This document shows positions 1 through 11,474 of a DNA stretch of 64,000 nt, piece after piece. A model generated the notes under the pieces. That model did no database searches, was not told the DNA's origin, and saw nothing but the letters and a program-made list of their open reading frames with translations. Every line of letters begins with the position of its first letter. Position 1 is the first letter of the stretch. This DNA comes from Bimastos eiseni (Eukaryota > Annelida > Clitellata > Crassiclitellata > Lumbricidae), in the NCBI GenBank assembly GCA_959347315.1, contig OY365806.1, positions 52,815,862 through 52,879,861 on the forward strand, read 5' to 3'. A program made the translations under genes and the position numbers.

Positions 1-660
1 CTATTGTTATTGCTATTGCTATCGTTATTGTTTTTTTATATTATTATCGTAATTGTCGTCGTTATTGTTAGCGCTATTGCTGTTTTGTCAATGTTATTAT
101 CAACATTTTAATTGTCGATATTGCTGCTGTTGTTATTGTTGCTATTATTATTATTGCTACTGCTATTGTTGTTATTGCCATTGTTGTTACTGCTATTGCT
201 ATTGTTTTTATTTTTATTGTTAGTATTATTATTGTTGTTATTGTCATTATTATTAGCGTTATTGTTATTGTCAATGTTATTGCTGTTAATGTTGTTGTAA
301 CCTTGGTTGTTATTGCTGTTATTGTTATTGATAGTGTTTTTGTAATTGTCGTTGTTGTTGTCATTGTTATCGTTATTTTTATTGTTTTTTTTATTGTTTT
401 TGTTATTTCCTATTGCTGTTACTGTCATTGGTATTGTCAGCATTGTAGTTGTTGATATTGCTACTGTTGTTGTTATTGCTATTACTGTTATTTTTATGCT
501 ATTATTGTTATTGGTATTGTTGTTATTGTTTTTATTGTTATTATTATTATTGTTGTTGTTCTTTTTGTTGTTGTTGTTGCTGTCGTTGCTGTTGTCGTCG
601 TCGTCGCCGCCGTTGATGTCGCCACCGTCGACGTCGCCGTCGTTGTTGTCGATTTGTCCT
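1..660. repeat. TTG/TTA-rich microsatellite
   Basis: Almost the whole stretch is built from TTG, TTA, ATTG and GTTATTG-type short units, turning to GTCGTCGCCG near 590-650. Long open frames on both strands read as poly-Leu/Ile or poly-Asn and are artefacts. It runs off the left edge of the window and leads directly into the minisatellite at 661. The same two-part arrangement occurs at 19810-20720. Confidence 0.95.
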
Positions 661-1172
661 AGGAAGAATTGATTCCCCTATGGCATTCCGAATGGGAGTC
701 ATTTTGTCCTAAGTAGAATTAACTCTCCGGGAGTCATTTTGTCCTAAGTAGAATTAAATCTCCTATTGCATTCGGTATGGGAGTCAATTTATCTTAGGAT
801 GAATTAACTCCACAGGAACAATTTGTACTATGTAGAATTAGCTCCCCTATTGCATTATATATTGGGATCAAATTATCCTATGAAGAATTAACTCACCGGG
901 AGTCAGTTTGTCCTAGGTGGAATTAAATCCCTTAATGCATTCGGTATGGGAGTCAATTTAACCTAGGATGAATTAAGTCCCTGTGAGCCAATTCGTCCTA
1001 TGTAGAATTAACTCCCCTATTGAATTCGGTATGAGAGTCAATATATCCAAGGAAGAATTAACTCCCCGGGATCAATTTGATCTAGGTAGAATTAACTCCC
1101 ATATTGCACTAGAAATGGGAATCATTTTATCCTAGGAAGAATTAACTCCCCGGGAGTCAGTTTGTCCTGGGT
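661..1172 (+). repeat. 85-bp higher-order minisatellite
   Basis: About six units built from alternating ~50-bp and ~35-bp subunits, each starting with a form of AGAATTAACTC and ending with a form of GTCCTAGGT. The long subunit contains CCTATTGCATTCGGTATGGG, the short one CCGGGAGTCA. Related arrays occur at 19255-19460 (opposite orientation) and 20440-20720 (same orientation). Confidence 0.9.
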
Positions 1173-2087
1173 CGTCTTGCTGAAAGATGATAAACTGCCC
1201 AGTTACACGACGGGAAGCTACATTTATTTACTAATTTGATCGACCGCTTGCTAAAGGACATAAAAGTGATGTCCAACAATAATCTGAGATTAAAAACCTT
1301 CGTAAAACCGTTTTGTCACTTTTTTCTGCGATTAATGTTTTTGACCATCAAAAAAAAGCGGGTGAACTTATTAAAAGTGATAATATCTTTTGTTCTGTTT
1401 TAAATAGTTCATTAAAATTTGGCCATCATATGCAGATATTAATTAGTTTGCATCTGTAAAATTTAGTTTGTTAATTTATATTTTTGGACAAAATATTATA
1501 AAAAAACCTAAGGGGCTTACTTTTTAATGGCCCACCATTAATGATAACAGCGATTATTTTAACAGCGATTCTAACTCGTCTTTAAGAATAATAAGTTTGA
1601 GAACTTTGAGAACCTCTAGACTTTGACTTGACATCTAGACTATAGAGACTTTGAGAACCTATAGCGCTTATAAGGCTTTGCGAGACTTTAAGGAAGAGTA
1701 TTGAGGAATCGATGCTCGTGACTATTCGTGTCAAGTCACACCACTCGATTTTGTAGACTTATTTTCGATATTCTTCTTGGGTGTTCGCAGACTGTCGGAG
1801 CAACAGAAAACCGCGGTACAAGACATGCGGATTAAGGTAGACTTTGACGCCGCAGTGCCAGTCTACACTACAGCATACGCATAAACAGCTATCGACTCCT
1901 GAAACTCAAAATCGGATGGCTGCAAATTCAACGTCAATTCGCACCCATTTAGAAATAAAAATAACTTTAGCAATATATACATGCCAAAAATATATACATG
2001 CCAGAATAAAGACTCCTCCTTTATCCAGGCTTAAGGACACTGTCGTACTGCAAGCAGTGTGCTGTCGGGTTTCTCGGTTGCCCCTCA
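1173..2087. other. no gene recognised
   Basis: AT-rich non-coding sequence. A short internal duplication of the type AGACTTTGAGAACCT occurs at about 1606-1665. No open frame shows a recognisable domain. Confidence 0.6.
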
Positions 2088-2610
2088 TTGCAAGTTACCC
2101 TCCGGTAATATGAAATCGATTTCAGATCATCCCCGCCATGTTCACATCACCCCCTCTCTGAATGAGACAATGATGCTATGTCAAACTGCTATGCTTGCAA
2201 GTTAGTAACAACTAAAAATACGTATTTTAAATAACACACGTGACACATACAAAGAGGAAAGCTAGTTTAATATGTAAAAAATTACAAAAGTGAAATAAAT
2301 GTATATTGTATGAAACCAGTGTTACTCTAGAATCACTATGCATCACATAATTATTACACACAAAACATCAGTGCCTCTGAGTAGATATCTTGAAGGGGCG
2401 CTATATCAAGTATTTTGATTGATTGATTGATTTTTTCTTAATTGATGAGATTCAACCAAACTGGTGAAGAAATTAGTGCAATAATAACAATAATTACAAC
2501 AACTTACAGGATTATAACTCCTGACTTCATAATACAGTCGAATTAAATTAATTAATTTAATTAATGAATTAATTAATTTGACTCATTAGAAGTAACAAAA
2601 AGACTTCACA
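2088..2610 (+). repeat. repeat family C, left half
   Basis: Begins with GGTAAT/GAAATCGATTTCAGAT motifs and matches the start of the full copy at 60290-61080 (shared CACCCCCTCTCTGAATGAG-type block, then a similar AT-rich interior). At 2395-2440 there is a SINE/LINE-type tail, GGGGCGCTATAT followed by (TTGA)n, and at 2540-2580 a TTAATTAA-rich palindrome. The right half of the family lies at 6830-7030 in the same orientation, so a single copy seems to have been split by the material at about 2760-6780. Confidence 0.7.
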
Positions 2611-2639
2611 AATTGTATGTTCAAAGTGGTGTGAAAGAA

Positions 2640-2760
2640 TGCTCATTATAAGAACTTCGTAAGCGCTAATTAATGTCTTTCATATCTGCCTTGAGGGGTT
2701 TATACTCTAATCACTTATTATAAAACCCACTTACTGTGTTTCGTGCTACACATTTTCAAT
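2640..2760 (-). repeat. diverged copy of the 6435-6737 sequence
   Basis: The block AAGAACTTCGTAAGCG..AATGTCTTTCA and the following ~60 bp resemble 6640-6720. On the minus strand it is not open. It is either a fragment of the same repeat or a decayed exon duplicate. Confidence 0.4.
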
Positions 2761-3345
2761 GATCTGATGTTGTCGCGTTAGGAGGCAACAGGTGAACGTC
2801 GGATGACCGCGATGACCCATATATCGAAGACCCTAATGGCGATCTGGGTCAACCAACAGCCGGATGCGATCACCTGCACACACTCATACGTGGAACGACA
2901 GAAGGGGTAAATATCTGTGGAACAAAACAGTAAGGATCCTCTAGTCAGTGTCGAGTAGAGACATGGGACACGTCGCTGCCGTTCTCGTCAACATTTGATA
3001 ATCTATTCGATGTACATATTAATTTCCTTTTTTATTACAGTTTCTTATATGAACTTCGACTTGAGTGATAGTCAAGAGGAGCTCATCTTTGGTAATCCCA
3101 ACAAGGAGGGAACTCTGTGACATTTATGGCGTCGTGAACAGGATCAAGAACAAGAACGACGAACGAACGGCAGCAGAAGAACGTCAACCGAGAGGACCGA
3201 AGAGAGGACCGAAGATCAGCCGGAAGTCAACCGAGGACCAACCGGAAGTCAACCGAAGGGCAACCGGAAGTCAACCGAGAAAGACCGTCAGCGGACGAAG
3301 GAGACAAAAAGAGAACCGCTCATCGCCGCAGGACGACGAGTGAGA
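2760..3345 (+). mobile_element. Ty3/gypsy leader and gag-like remnant
   Basis: GGCGTCGTGAACAGG near 3128 looks like a primer-binding/leader region of an LTR retrotransposon. It overlaps an open frame (3065-3343, 92 codons) that is very basic and repetitive, with several RKSTEDQPEVNRR-like units, like the tail of a gag protein. Pol sequence of an LTR element follows at about 3430. The LTR limits are not clear; 2760-3060 may hold LTR remnants. The role is inferred mainly from the neighbouring pol. Confidence 0.45.
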
Positions 3346-3429
3346 CTACGAGTAGTCTACAAACTGGCGCAATCTGATCCCGGTGGATGGCATCGATCTC
3401 TTGCCATTTGTCCTATGAAGTCTGCATGA

Positions 3430-5210
3430 AAGACCATCGGCGACTACTCACGTAAGCCCACACCTGTTGATTTATGGCACGTTGCTCAGAGAACCCTTGA
3501 GCGTGCAGGGAAGCGTGAAGTACCCTTTATTATAGGTGTGACCCCTGAAGCGTACCTGCAAGGACTTCAAGAGAATTTAGAATTGGCGAAGCTATACGCC
3601 GAATATCACTCAGACATAGAACAGAAACATATTCACACATTAATACGTCACACATTACAACTTACGAAGCATGGACCACCGGTATCAGGTCGGTGACAAG
3701 GTGATCGTTTTGGCCCCTGAGGCAAACGAAGCCAAGTTGTATAGTTGCTGGAGAGGACCTGGTACGGTGGTTCAAGTTAAATCACCTCGCTCCATATATC
3801 GTAGAAGTAGACGGGAAAAGGAGACACATGCATGCAAACAAAATAAGAAAATTCAACGAACGCATCGAACAGGCGATTGTAAACAATTGCGTGGTTATTT
3901 ACGATCGAGATGAAGAATTTGGGAAAGTAGGGGTGATCGAGAATTGTCCAGCTACTGAACCCCGTCCAAGTACCTTAATTAACCCATATAAAGTGGCTCA
4001 TTCATCTAGGGACGAGAAGCGCCAACTCTTTGAGTTGTTGGAACAATTTCCGGATGTTTTTTCGGAAAAGCCGGGTTATTGACCACTGGTAGAGCATAAA
4101 ATAAAGATTTCCCCCGATTTTAGGCCTAAGCGTCTGCGAGCTTACAAAATCCCAACGGTCAGAATGGAGTGAGACTGGCGATTGACTATCGTCACGTCAA
4201 TCTCTATTCAGCCAGCGATTGTTATCTCACTTCTGACGTAGGCGACGTGCTGCAGAAGGTAGGCAAGGCCCGTTACATCAGCTGTTTTGACGCGCAACTG
4301 TTCCGGTTCATCCCGATTCGCGCTGGCTAACTACAGTTGTATGTGATGCTGGACTCTCTGAGTTCAAAGGGTTACCATTTGGGCTACGCTCGGCGAGTAA
4401 CACCTTCATCCGGTGTGTCTCACGCCTTCTGCATCCGGTTCGAGACTTCACTGAACCCTTTGTCGACGACTTGGCAGTCCATTCGACGACATGGTCTGAC
4501 CACTTAAATAACCTCAGAGCCTTCTTTCAGACCATTAAGGAGTCGGCTCTGACTCTCAGTCTTAAGAAATGCTCCTTCGCACAGAGCAAGGTGACTTTTG
4601 TAGGACACGTGATTGGGTCGGGGACCATAGAACCAGACCCGGTCAAAATTGCGAGTATTGGGGAGGTCACTACTCCCACCTGTAAGAAGGACAGTTATGT
4701 CGGATTTTTCAGTTATTTTAGGAATTTAATTCCCTCTTTGGCCGAAACGGCACGTATCCTAACTGACTTAACCCAAAAGAATGTACCCAACAATATCCTC
4801 TGGCGCCCTGAGCATCAACAGGCGTTAGATAAATTGAAGAATGACATCTGTAATGCTATACGCTTACATACAGTTAACTTTAATAAACACTTTGGCTTGT
4901 CAGTAGATGCAAGCGGAACAGCCATTGGCTGCTGTCTACTTCAATGGGCAGATGATGGGGCGGAAGTCCCAATCTCGTTTGGAAGCTCTAAGCTTACGCC
5001 TACGCAGAGTCGATGGTCGACGATAAAGCGGGAAGCTTACGCGGTGATATGAGCCCTTAGGCGCTATCGCTCATGGATTTTTATGTCAAGAGTCATACTG
5101 TTCTCGGATCACAATCTTTTGACCTTTCTTACCGAGACCACGCCGAAAAGCGCTAAGTCAGCTCGCTGGGCGCTGGCTCTCCAGGACCTTGACGCATTCA
5201 AACTCGACGT
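3430..5210 (+). pseudogene. Ty3/gypsy pol: integrase C-terminus followed by RT and RNase H
   Basis: Read in several frames. The stretch 3430-3830 matches the end of a retroviral-type integrase (leader-helix text, then VGDKVIVLAP and a WRGPGTVVQVKSP C-terminal domain at 3690-3790). It runs into HANKIRKFNERI and, without a break, LFELLEQFPDVFSEKPGY, the usual entry into reverse transcriptase. RT motifs follow: RLAIDYRHVN (about 4170-4200), an FVDD box (about 4460-4472), and the thumb/connection with KKCSFAQSKVTFVGHVIG (about 4561-4615). RNase H then reads LSVDASGTAIGCCLLQW (about 4900) and ends near 5210, where LINE sequence begins. Integrase upstream of RT is the Gmr1-type order, unlike most gypsy elements. 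Stops and frameshifts show it is dead. Confidence 0.85.
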
Positions 5211-5400
5211 TGAATCCTCCTCCCCGCTCCTCAATCCTCCAATAGACCATAACGGTCTCCTGTCAGCATACAATTCCACCATGTCAGGACTTGTCAACAA
5301 ACATGCTCCAATCATTACTAAGCATTCATCTCGTGCAAAATGTCCATGGTTCAATACTTTTCTTGAAGCTCTAAAATCATCACTGCCGTAGTTGGGAACG
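5211..5400 (+). pseudogene. L2/CR1-like LINE ORF2 fragment (endonuclease-RT linker)
   Basis: The text LLSAYNSTMSGLVNKHAPI followed by PWFNTFLEALK is typical of the region between endonuclease and RT in L2/CR1-type LINEs. It is fused to the gypsy RNase H fragment upstream and ends at a hairpin at 5422-5453, after which only the RT C-terminal part resumes. Confidence 0.75.
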
Positions 5401-5421
5401 AGCATACAGACGAACATTCTC

Positions 5422-5453
5422 AGTCTACTGAGAATATCCATTCTCAGTAGACT
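5422..5453. repeat. perfect 14-bp hairpin at a LINE deletion junction
   Basis: AGTCTACTGAGAAT, spacer ATCC, then its exact reverse complement. It sits exactly where the central part of the LINE ORF2 is missing. Confidence 0.85.
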
Positions 5454-5459
5454 AGAAAC

Positions 5460-6295
5460 CGTAACAAGCAGATACAATGCATGACTCTACTCCTGTCCTC
5501 AATCTTGGAGTCATCTTTGATAAGAACCTTACATTTTCTGATCACATCACCACCCATCTGTATCGCATCTGCTGCATGCACATCCGCTTCGTTGATTGCG
5601 CTCGATTCTCAACTACAAGACTGCATGCACAATAGCCACATCAATTGTTCACTAAAAATTAGATTATTGTAACTCTCTCTTTCATAACATTGATTCATCT
5701 CAAATGAGACGCCTCCAAACGATTCAGAATGTTCTTGATCACGCAGTTACTAAAGCCCCAAAACACCATCTAGCACCTACAACGCACTTCAAACCTCTCG
5801 ACCCTCGTCAATTCGTCAACTCCTTGCAATCCAACCGCCCGGATCAACTCGTTCATCGTCTTATCTTTCTCTATCTCGACATACAGTCTCATCGTTTCTG
5901 AAGTTCTGCAACCACTCCTTAGTCTATGCTGCACCAGCCCTTTATAGCGGACTCCTTATACAACTCCGTCAGTTTGCTCGTCACAACAGTCCACCTGCAA
6001 ATATAACCTCTCATCCGCTTTCACTATCCTCTGCTACATTCCATTAACAACTCAAACCGAACTCTTCAATGCGTCCTATCCGGATTCTACTCCTGCACCA
6101 CCACATGAGTATCACCATGCTGTCTCCTCGGCTTGACTCCCTTTCGACCTGGCACCGAAAAGAAACGAGCGTATTGTCTATTGAGGACTTGATTTGGCAT
6201 ATTTGTGATTAAGCGGGTCTCCCTGACGTGGCTTTTTGTGGCGCTGAGAAATTTTCGAGAATTTGCATTACATTACATTAATTGCATCGTTAATT
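5460..6295 (+). pseudogene. L2-like LINE, RT C-terminal part and 3' tail
   Basis: Several frames read as the end of an L2-type ORF2: LGVIFDKNLTFSDHI (about 5503-5548), KLDYCNSLFHNIDSSQMRRL (about 5660-5716), then ..HHLAPTTHFKPLDP. A repeated ATTACATTACATTA tail follows at about 6265-6282, as in L2 elements with short 3' repeats. Frameshifts throughout. The fragment is 5'-truncated. Confidence 0.8.
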
Positions 6296-6434
6296 TTCTC
6301 CAGTTCTCCTCCTTCTTTTTTTCCGGCATACTGAAACGGTTCTAGCTCTAGTTGGAACATCGCCTTTTTATTCAGTAGTCGCAATATCTACAGTCTTGCA
6401 TTCAGTTCTATGTATTTATGTTTAAATTTCAGTC

Positions 6435-6737
6435 TTATTGTTGGGATAGCCAGGTAGGGATCTGAAGCGACATCAGCTCATCTGTAATATACGCGTACAT
6501 CTTGTAGTAATGATGCCCATCTTCTGGAGAAGCATATATGATCGATTTGGTGTTTGGTCCCACCACCTGGAGATCTTCAGCCTGACTCGGGTTGCTTGTT
6601 TTCGTGTTTGAACATGGTTTCAGTGACAAATTTATCATCGTAAGAACTTCGTAGGCGTGAATGTCTTTCACATCAGTCGTTTTATACTCAAACCAACTAC
6701 TGTCATAGAAATGTGAATCTGAGGCGCGGATAGTCAA
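6435..6737 (-). CDS. unidentified open frame, possible exon or repeat-borne
   Basis: 100 codons on the minus strand with balanced amino-acid use and a terminal stop. It includes NTKSIIYASPEDGHHYYKMY and DELMSLQIPTWL near the end. I recognise no family. Diverged copies of part of it at 2640-2760, and its position between the two halves of repeat C, suggest it is carried by a repeat. It could also be the last exon of a gene. No splice signals were verified. Confidence 0.3.
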   Translation of the reverse strand: MTIRASDSHFYDSSWFEYKTTDVKDIHAYEVLTMINLSLKPCSNTKTSNPSQAEDLQVVGPNTKSIIYASPEDGHHYYKMYAYITDELMSLQIPTWLSQQ

Positions 6738-6829
6738 TCGTCAGGAAAAGATGCACTTAGGTTACGAAATCATTGAAAGCTAATGATAAATAGTTACATT
6801 TTAGTCACTTTTTAATAAAGGAAGTGGTT

Positions 6830-7030
6830 TTATCTGGGAGTCCCGCAAGCTTGCCGCGGAACCCTCCTCCTCTTCCAGGCTCGAGACTGGCGCTGCTGAA
6901 CTGCAAGGCAGTGGAGTAGTTAGTTACCGAGGTAACTTTAAATCATTTCAAGTTACCGGGGTAGCCTGAAGCTGATTTCCTATTACCCTGGGGTAATCTG
7001 AAATCGTAGGGGGCTACTTGGCGGAGATTT
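6830..7030 (+). repeat. repeat family C, right half
   Basis: GGGAGTCCCGCAAGCTTGC, CTGCTGAACTGCAAGGCAGT and TTAGTTACCGAGGTAACTTTAAAT are all shared with 60770-61000. It continues the copy that begins at 2088. Confidence 0.7.
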
Positions 7031-8040
7031 CTGCATCGATTATCTTCAGCGGATTTACGCTCTTGCTTCGTCCCAATATCACGCCCATGTCATGGGTTAG
7101 TTTACCTCGAGCCTCTGTTCAGTCTCGCTAGTCACGTGGATCACGCCAATCTGCCGTCCTGTCATTTGTTTGGCTGTCAGTTTTGCTACAAACAATCTGC
7201 TCTTCGATCACTTGAAAACTGAGCAAAGACTAAAAACGCCAAGATCTGCCGAGACCCGCCAAGAACCCTGCCAAGATTTGTCATGTCACTGATTATATTT
7301 CGAACGAGTGCAACATAAATTATCTGTTGCCAGAAAGGGCTAAGGGCAACCCCACTAAGAGGGGACAAGGGGATAAATGACTCGGGCCCCCATTCCAAAT
7401 AATAAAATCAAAGCGGCCCACATAAGATTATTTTTAAACTTTTATAATGTTTTCAAGTAATTCTGGTCTTTTTGCTTACGAGAGAATCAACAATTTAATC
7501 CGAATTTAAAGTTTTCGCAAACTTCAATGGAACAAGTAAAAGTAAAACGTGGTTTTTCGGACCCTCTTTTATATGGGAGATGGCGCAATCGTTCCGTGCC
7601 TTAAGAGATTTTTCATTGCATATCATGGATGATGTAAAGATGTACGTCGGAGTGGAGCTCGTCAAAGATCGTTCGAGTGGTTAAATGATATTTAATTTTG
7701 TACATTTTGGTCATGTTTATGTCCGATTTTGTGTAATTTTTGCAAAATTTTGAGTTATATCCGTAAATATTGATTTCTCTATGTCAGAATTTCTCAATAA
7801 ACAAAACGCGCTCTAATCACCACTAAAACGTGGAATTCGTGTTAAATATCGCATGTTGACGCCAGCAAAGCATATACAGGCGTTCAAACGGCCTACTCTT
7901 TATTCTATTCTTTATAGCCTAAATCTTATGTGACGCATAGCTCTAAATTATATAAAGGACCTATAATTCCTAACAAGTGCAGCGTTTTTCGTGACTGAAA
8001 TGTTCTTCAACATACCTTTTAACCATAATCAAGGCTGATC
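7031..8040. other. no gene recognised
   Basis: Open frames are short and lack recognisable domains (for example 7186-7398 minus). I see no transposon ends. Confidence 0.6.
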
Positions 8041-8345
8041 AGAGGCGTAGCTAGGGGGACAGAGGGGACACGTGTCCCCGGGCGCCGAGTTGGAGAGGGC
8101 ACAAAAATGAGGAATAAAACTATTATTTTTTCATTTCGAAACAAACTAATTCATCCCAAAAAAGTTAGTAAGATTACATTTTGGCGCCCCTAAAATCCTC
8201 ACTACAAACAGGTTGTCACACATGATTTTGGCGCCCCCAAAATCCTCATTACAAACAGGTTGTCACACATGATTTTGGCGCCCCGGGCCCCATTGATCTG
8301 TCACCACAAAGGGCCGTAAGAGGCAACATATATATATATATATCA
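8041..8345 (+). repeat. decayed DNA-transposon-like end with a ~50-bp tandem repeat
   Basis: Starts with GAGGCGTAGCTAGGGGG, a form often seen at transposon ends. It then has a tandem unit of about 50 bp (GATTTTGGCGCCCC..AAAATCCTCACTACAAACAGGTTGTCACACAT, broken here by variants) repeated about 2.5 times at 8173-8287, and a short (AT)n at 8326-8343. No transposase is visible. Confidence 0.55.
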
Positions 8346-10560
8346 TGTCATAGTTCCAAATCAATTGCAAGCTGTGATCTGTCCTATAGCAAATTTGAGC
8401 TAATTTTATCGTATTTGCAGCTTTAATGGGACAAGATCGTCTCAGTGATCCTGTTTTTCTAAGCATCGAACGAGAAACATGGGATAAAACAAATTTTGAT
8501 AACGTCATTGACCAATTTGCGACAGTTAAATTAAAAAAAAATTTTTTTTACAGACTGTGTATGACAGTCATTTATACATCGCCCGAGCGTAAAAAAAGTA
8601 AACAGTTCGAAAACTAAGAATGCAGTAGGCTAATCATAAATATTGTTGTTAAATTGTGGTAAACAACTACTTTTAAATAAGTGGAACTTGCTTAATTGAG
8701 TAAACAATGTTTAAAAATAAAATTATTAATTTTGATGTGGTGATGTGATATCACATTTCTTTGGAAACCTTTCCCTCGTTACACATCGTCACAATTGTAT
8801 GACACCCTAGGCGCGTGACGTCATGTATGGATGGCCCCCAAAGGGGCGCCAATTCAAGGTCACAACAGCAAACGCCAAATGTTGGGCCAGGACTGTACTG
8901 ATTTCACAAATGTCCTAGGTACAAGAAGTTACAGAGAATCAGTAGAGCGCAAAGAACGACGTGAAGTTGCAGATAACAGCTTTCGTGAATCGTAATGGGA
9001 GCCCATTAATAGTGAGTAGCAGATCTTAGGCGGAAGCGCCGTGAACGACGACCGATCATTTAGTAAGATTGATTGAAAATGGCAGAAGTGTGTCAGGTTA
9101 GATGCGTTGCGTGAACATGGAGGAGGAGTCAAGTGTTACACCAAAGTCACGGACTTTGTATCAAGACCAGATCAGCTCAGTTATGAGTACATAGTAAATA
9201 TCATGAACAAAACAATTTACAGGGAAGTTGAACGGGGCATACATGTGTGACCTACAGAGCACCAGAGCACCTTCCTTAATCTTCATTCACTCATTACCTT
9301 TTGCATGTGATCAATGGTCTTTTAACTGAGCCATGATGCAGAACAGTAATGGACTCATGTAATAATAACAATTCAATGGCACCGTCACGTCATACTGCTA
9401 CAAGGGCGCCTCAAAAATAAGCGGGATAAGCCTTACAGACCAGACATGTCATGACCTTAGACTTTAAGGAGTCCACTGATGCTAAGATGCTAAGCGCGAT
9501 CGTTCAATCACGTCCTTATCCTCTATATTCGGAGGTCGGTGTTCTGAAGCGATCTGATCCACAATCCATACGCAGAGGAATGTGTCTCAGTGCAGCAGTT
9601 CCGCGAGTGCACTACACACTGGTTTGAGTAATGGGGTACATTTACAGCTGCGATTGAGTAACGATTGCAAGACAGTTTAGTCTCACTTTAGTGAACCTTG
9701 AAAGACCATGAGAAAGCAACGGGTATGTAGGTATGTGTATTTCTTTAATACAGAATGACTGGCTAGTCATTGTGATGAATGCTTTTCTAAGTTTGACAAG
9801 AAACAGGATGAAAATGCGATCAACATGTACGTCGATAGATTTCTGCCTAGCGCACGACATTAAGTTTAATTTCGCGCGATACGTTTGATTTTACGGGAAC
9901 GCTTTCCTGTACTTCTGGAACATATCTTGAAACTTGTTACAAAACTTTTTTATAACACGTATCCAATTACGCAGTCACATTTAGCTAACTTTGCACTATT
10001 GCTCAATGTCCAACTCATTCTAAGCATTTGTTAAAAAGAGTGCAACTGCGAATATGACACAGTATGTAACAAACAAATTATGGTTAAAATTGTGTTTCTG
10101 AATTGGTTGAATATGTGCTTTTCCCAACAACATATTCAATCCAAGCGCATTTGGCGCGTTAGTGCCAATTCCATGCCGGGGTTGTATAGAGCAAGCGTGC
10201 CACTGTTGACGAACGCACCACATCCAGTCTCTTCAATAGTATATGGTGGAGAGCGGTTCTATGACTATTCGGTGCGAGGTTTTCGTTAGAATACCGGAAT
10301 CACCAGGACTCAAGAATCAAGCAGAACAATGTTAAGATGTTTATAGTTAAAATGCAGAACATATTTACAGCAACTGTTTTCTATTAATCTTCAAATTGTC
10401 TCCTTATCCACCGTAGTCAATAACTGGCAGCTCACCGCATTCCTGCCTTGACGATACGCAGATAACTCGGCGAAGAGACAAGAGGATGGAATGTAAGCAA
10501 GGAAGTGATGAAAGCCACAGCGAGAGGGAGGGAGGTAGAAAGGTTTTAACAAGAAAAGCG
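8346..10560. other. no gene recognised
   Basis: All frames are short and without domain signal on either strand. No clear repeat family from elsewhere in the window was seen. Confidence 0.55.
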
Positions 10561-10561
10561 A

Positions 10562-10619
10562 GGCGAAAAAGGGCATTCCGCCCAAGAGAGTACTTTTGGG
10601 CGGAATGCCCTTTTTCGCC
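10562..10619. repeat. perfect 24-bp inverted repeat (hairpin)
   Basis: Arms 10562-10585 and 10596-10619 (GGCGAAAAAGGGCATTCCGC.. and its exact complement) with a 10-nt spacer. There is no T-run, so it is not a terminator. It resembles the other short-spacer hairpins of this window. Confidence 0.9.
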
Positions 10620-10639
10620 AACGTTTTTCGTTCATTCAT

Positions 10640-10700
10640 GCATTCTGAGCATTTATATAGCGCCCCTTAGAGAATCGTACTCTGGAGCACTTTCAGCCCA
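10640..10700 (-). repeat. short SINE/LINE 3'-end-like fragment
   Basis: The block GCATTTATATAGCGCCCCTT is the reverse of the GGGGCGCTATAT end at 2395 and resembles the conserved 3' end of some metazoan SINEs. Confidence 0.35.
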
Positions 10701-11379
10701 GCCACGACCTAAAGAAAACAGACTTGAGGGACTTGCAAAAATTTGAGGGTTCAGATGGGAGATAAATCCATATTGAAGAGCCCACAACTGAGAAAGTTCT
10801 CTCGTGGGCATACAATTTGTGATTATACAGTGACATGTAACTACAGAATGGGACGCTATAAACTATAATTTGCTTAGTTTTCCAGTTACTTTATGTCCAG
10901 CGTAAGGCACAATTCCCGCCTCACGCATAAACAGTTTTACGCGCTACTCCGGTGTACGCCATCATTCTATCTAATCTCCCCGGGAGAGGCAAATTTGAGA
11001 TGAAACTGAATCTATATAAGTCCACACTGATTATCTGGAACAACGGCATATCACATGAAATTATGAGTCATGCTGGACATATCGAGTTAAGCCTTCGTTC
11101 TTTCTCATTTTCAAGAAAGCACAGCTTTAAAAAATGTACATATATTTTAACTGAAAACTTTATACTATAGTGACTATACGAATAAATTCGACAGGTGCTA
11201 AAATAATAGGCGAATATTGCAGAAGGCAATTAATTAAAATTTCCTATTGCTCTCTCTCAATGCGCAATCGCTCGCCGTCGATTCATACATGAACTGCACC
11301 AAAGTTATGCGTCTGAAAGTTGATAACAGATACATTGTTTAGTTGTACATAGAATTCGTAATCTCTTTTTTTCTTATCT

Positions 11380-11474
11380 TCATGCTTTGTAGAAAAGACC
11401 CGCAGAGCAAGCTGTCGAAAAGCAAGCGAAGCTACCAGCGACCAGAGCTCGGAATCCCATTTTCGCAATGTCCC
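11380..11474 (-). CDS. SLC28-like: CNT-like gene, exon 10 (last coding exon)
   Basis: Acceptor ATGCAG|GGG. The first two bases complete a Gly codon split with exon 9. It encodes GDIAKMGFRALVAGSFACF and ends at TGA (11380-11382). The RAL-AG-ACF pattern is typical of the last membrane helix of CNTs. Confidence 0.9.

Noticed and set aside
74..672. Long poly-Leu, poly-Thr and poly-Asn open frames
   Set aside because: They are the translation of TTG/TTA microsatellite in different frames and have no complexity.
10562..10619. Rho-independent terminator
   Set aside because: A strong hairpin but with no T-run, in a eukaryotic genome, and one of several similar hairpins.
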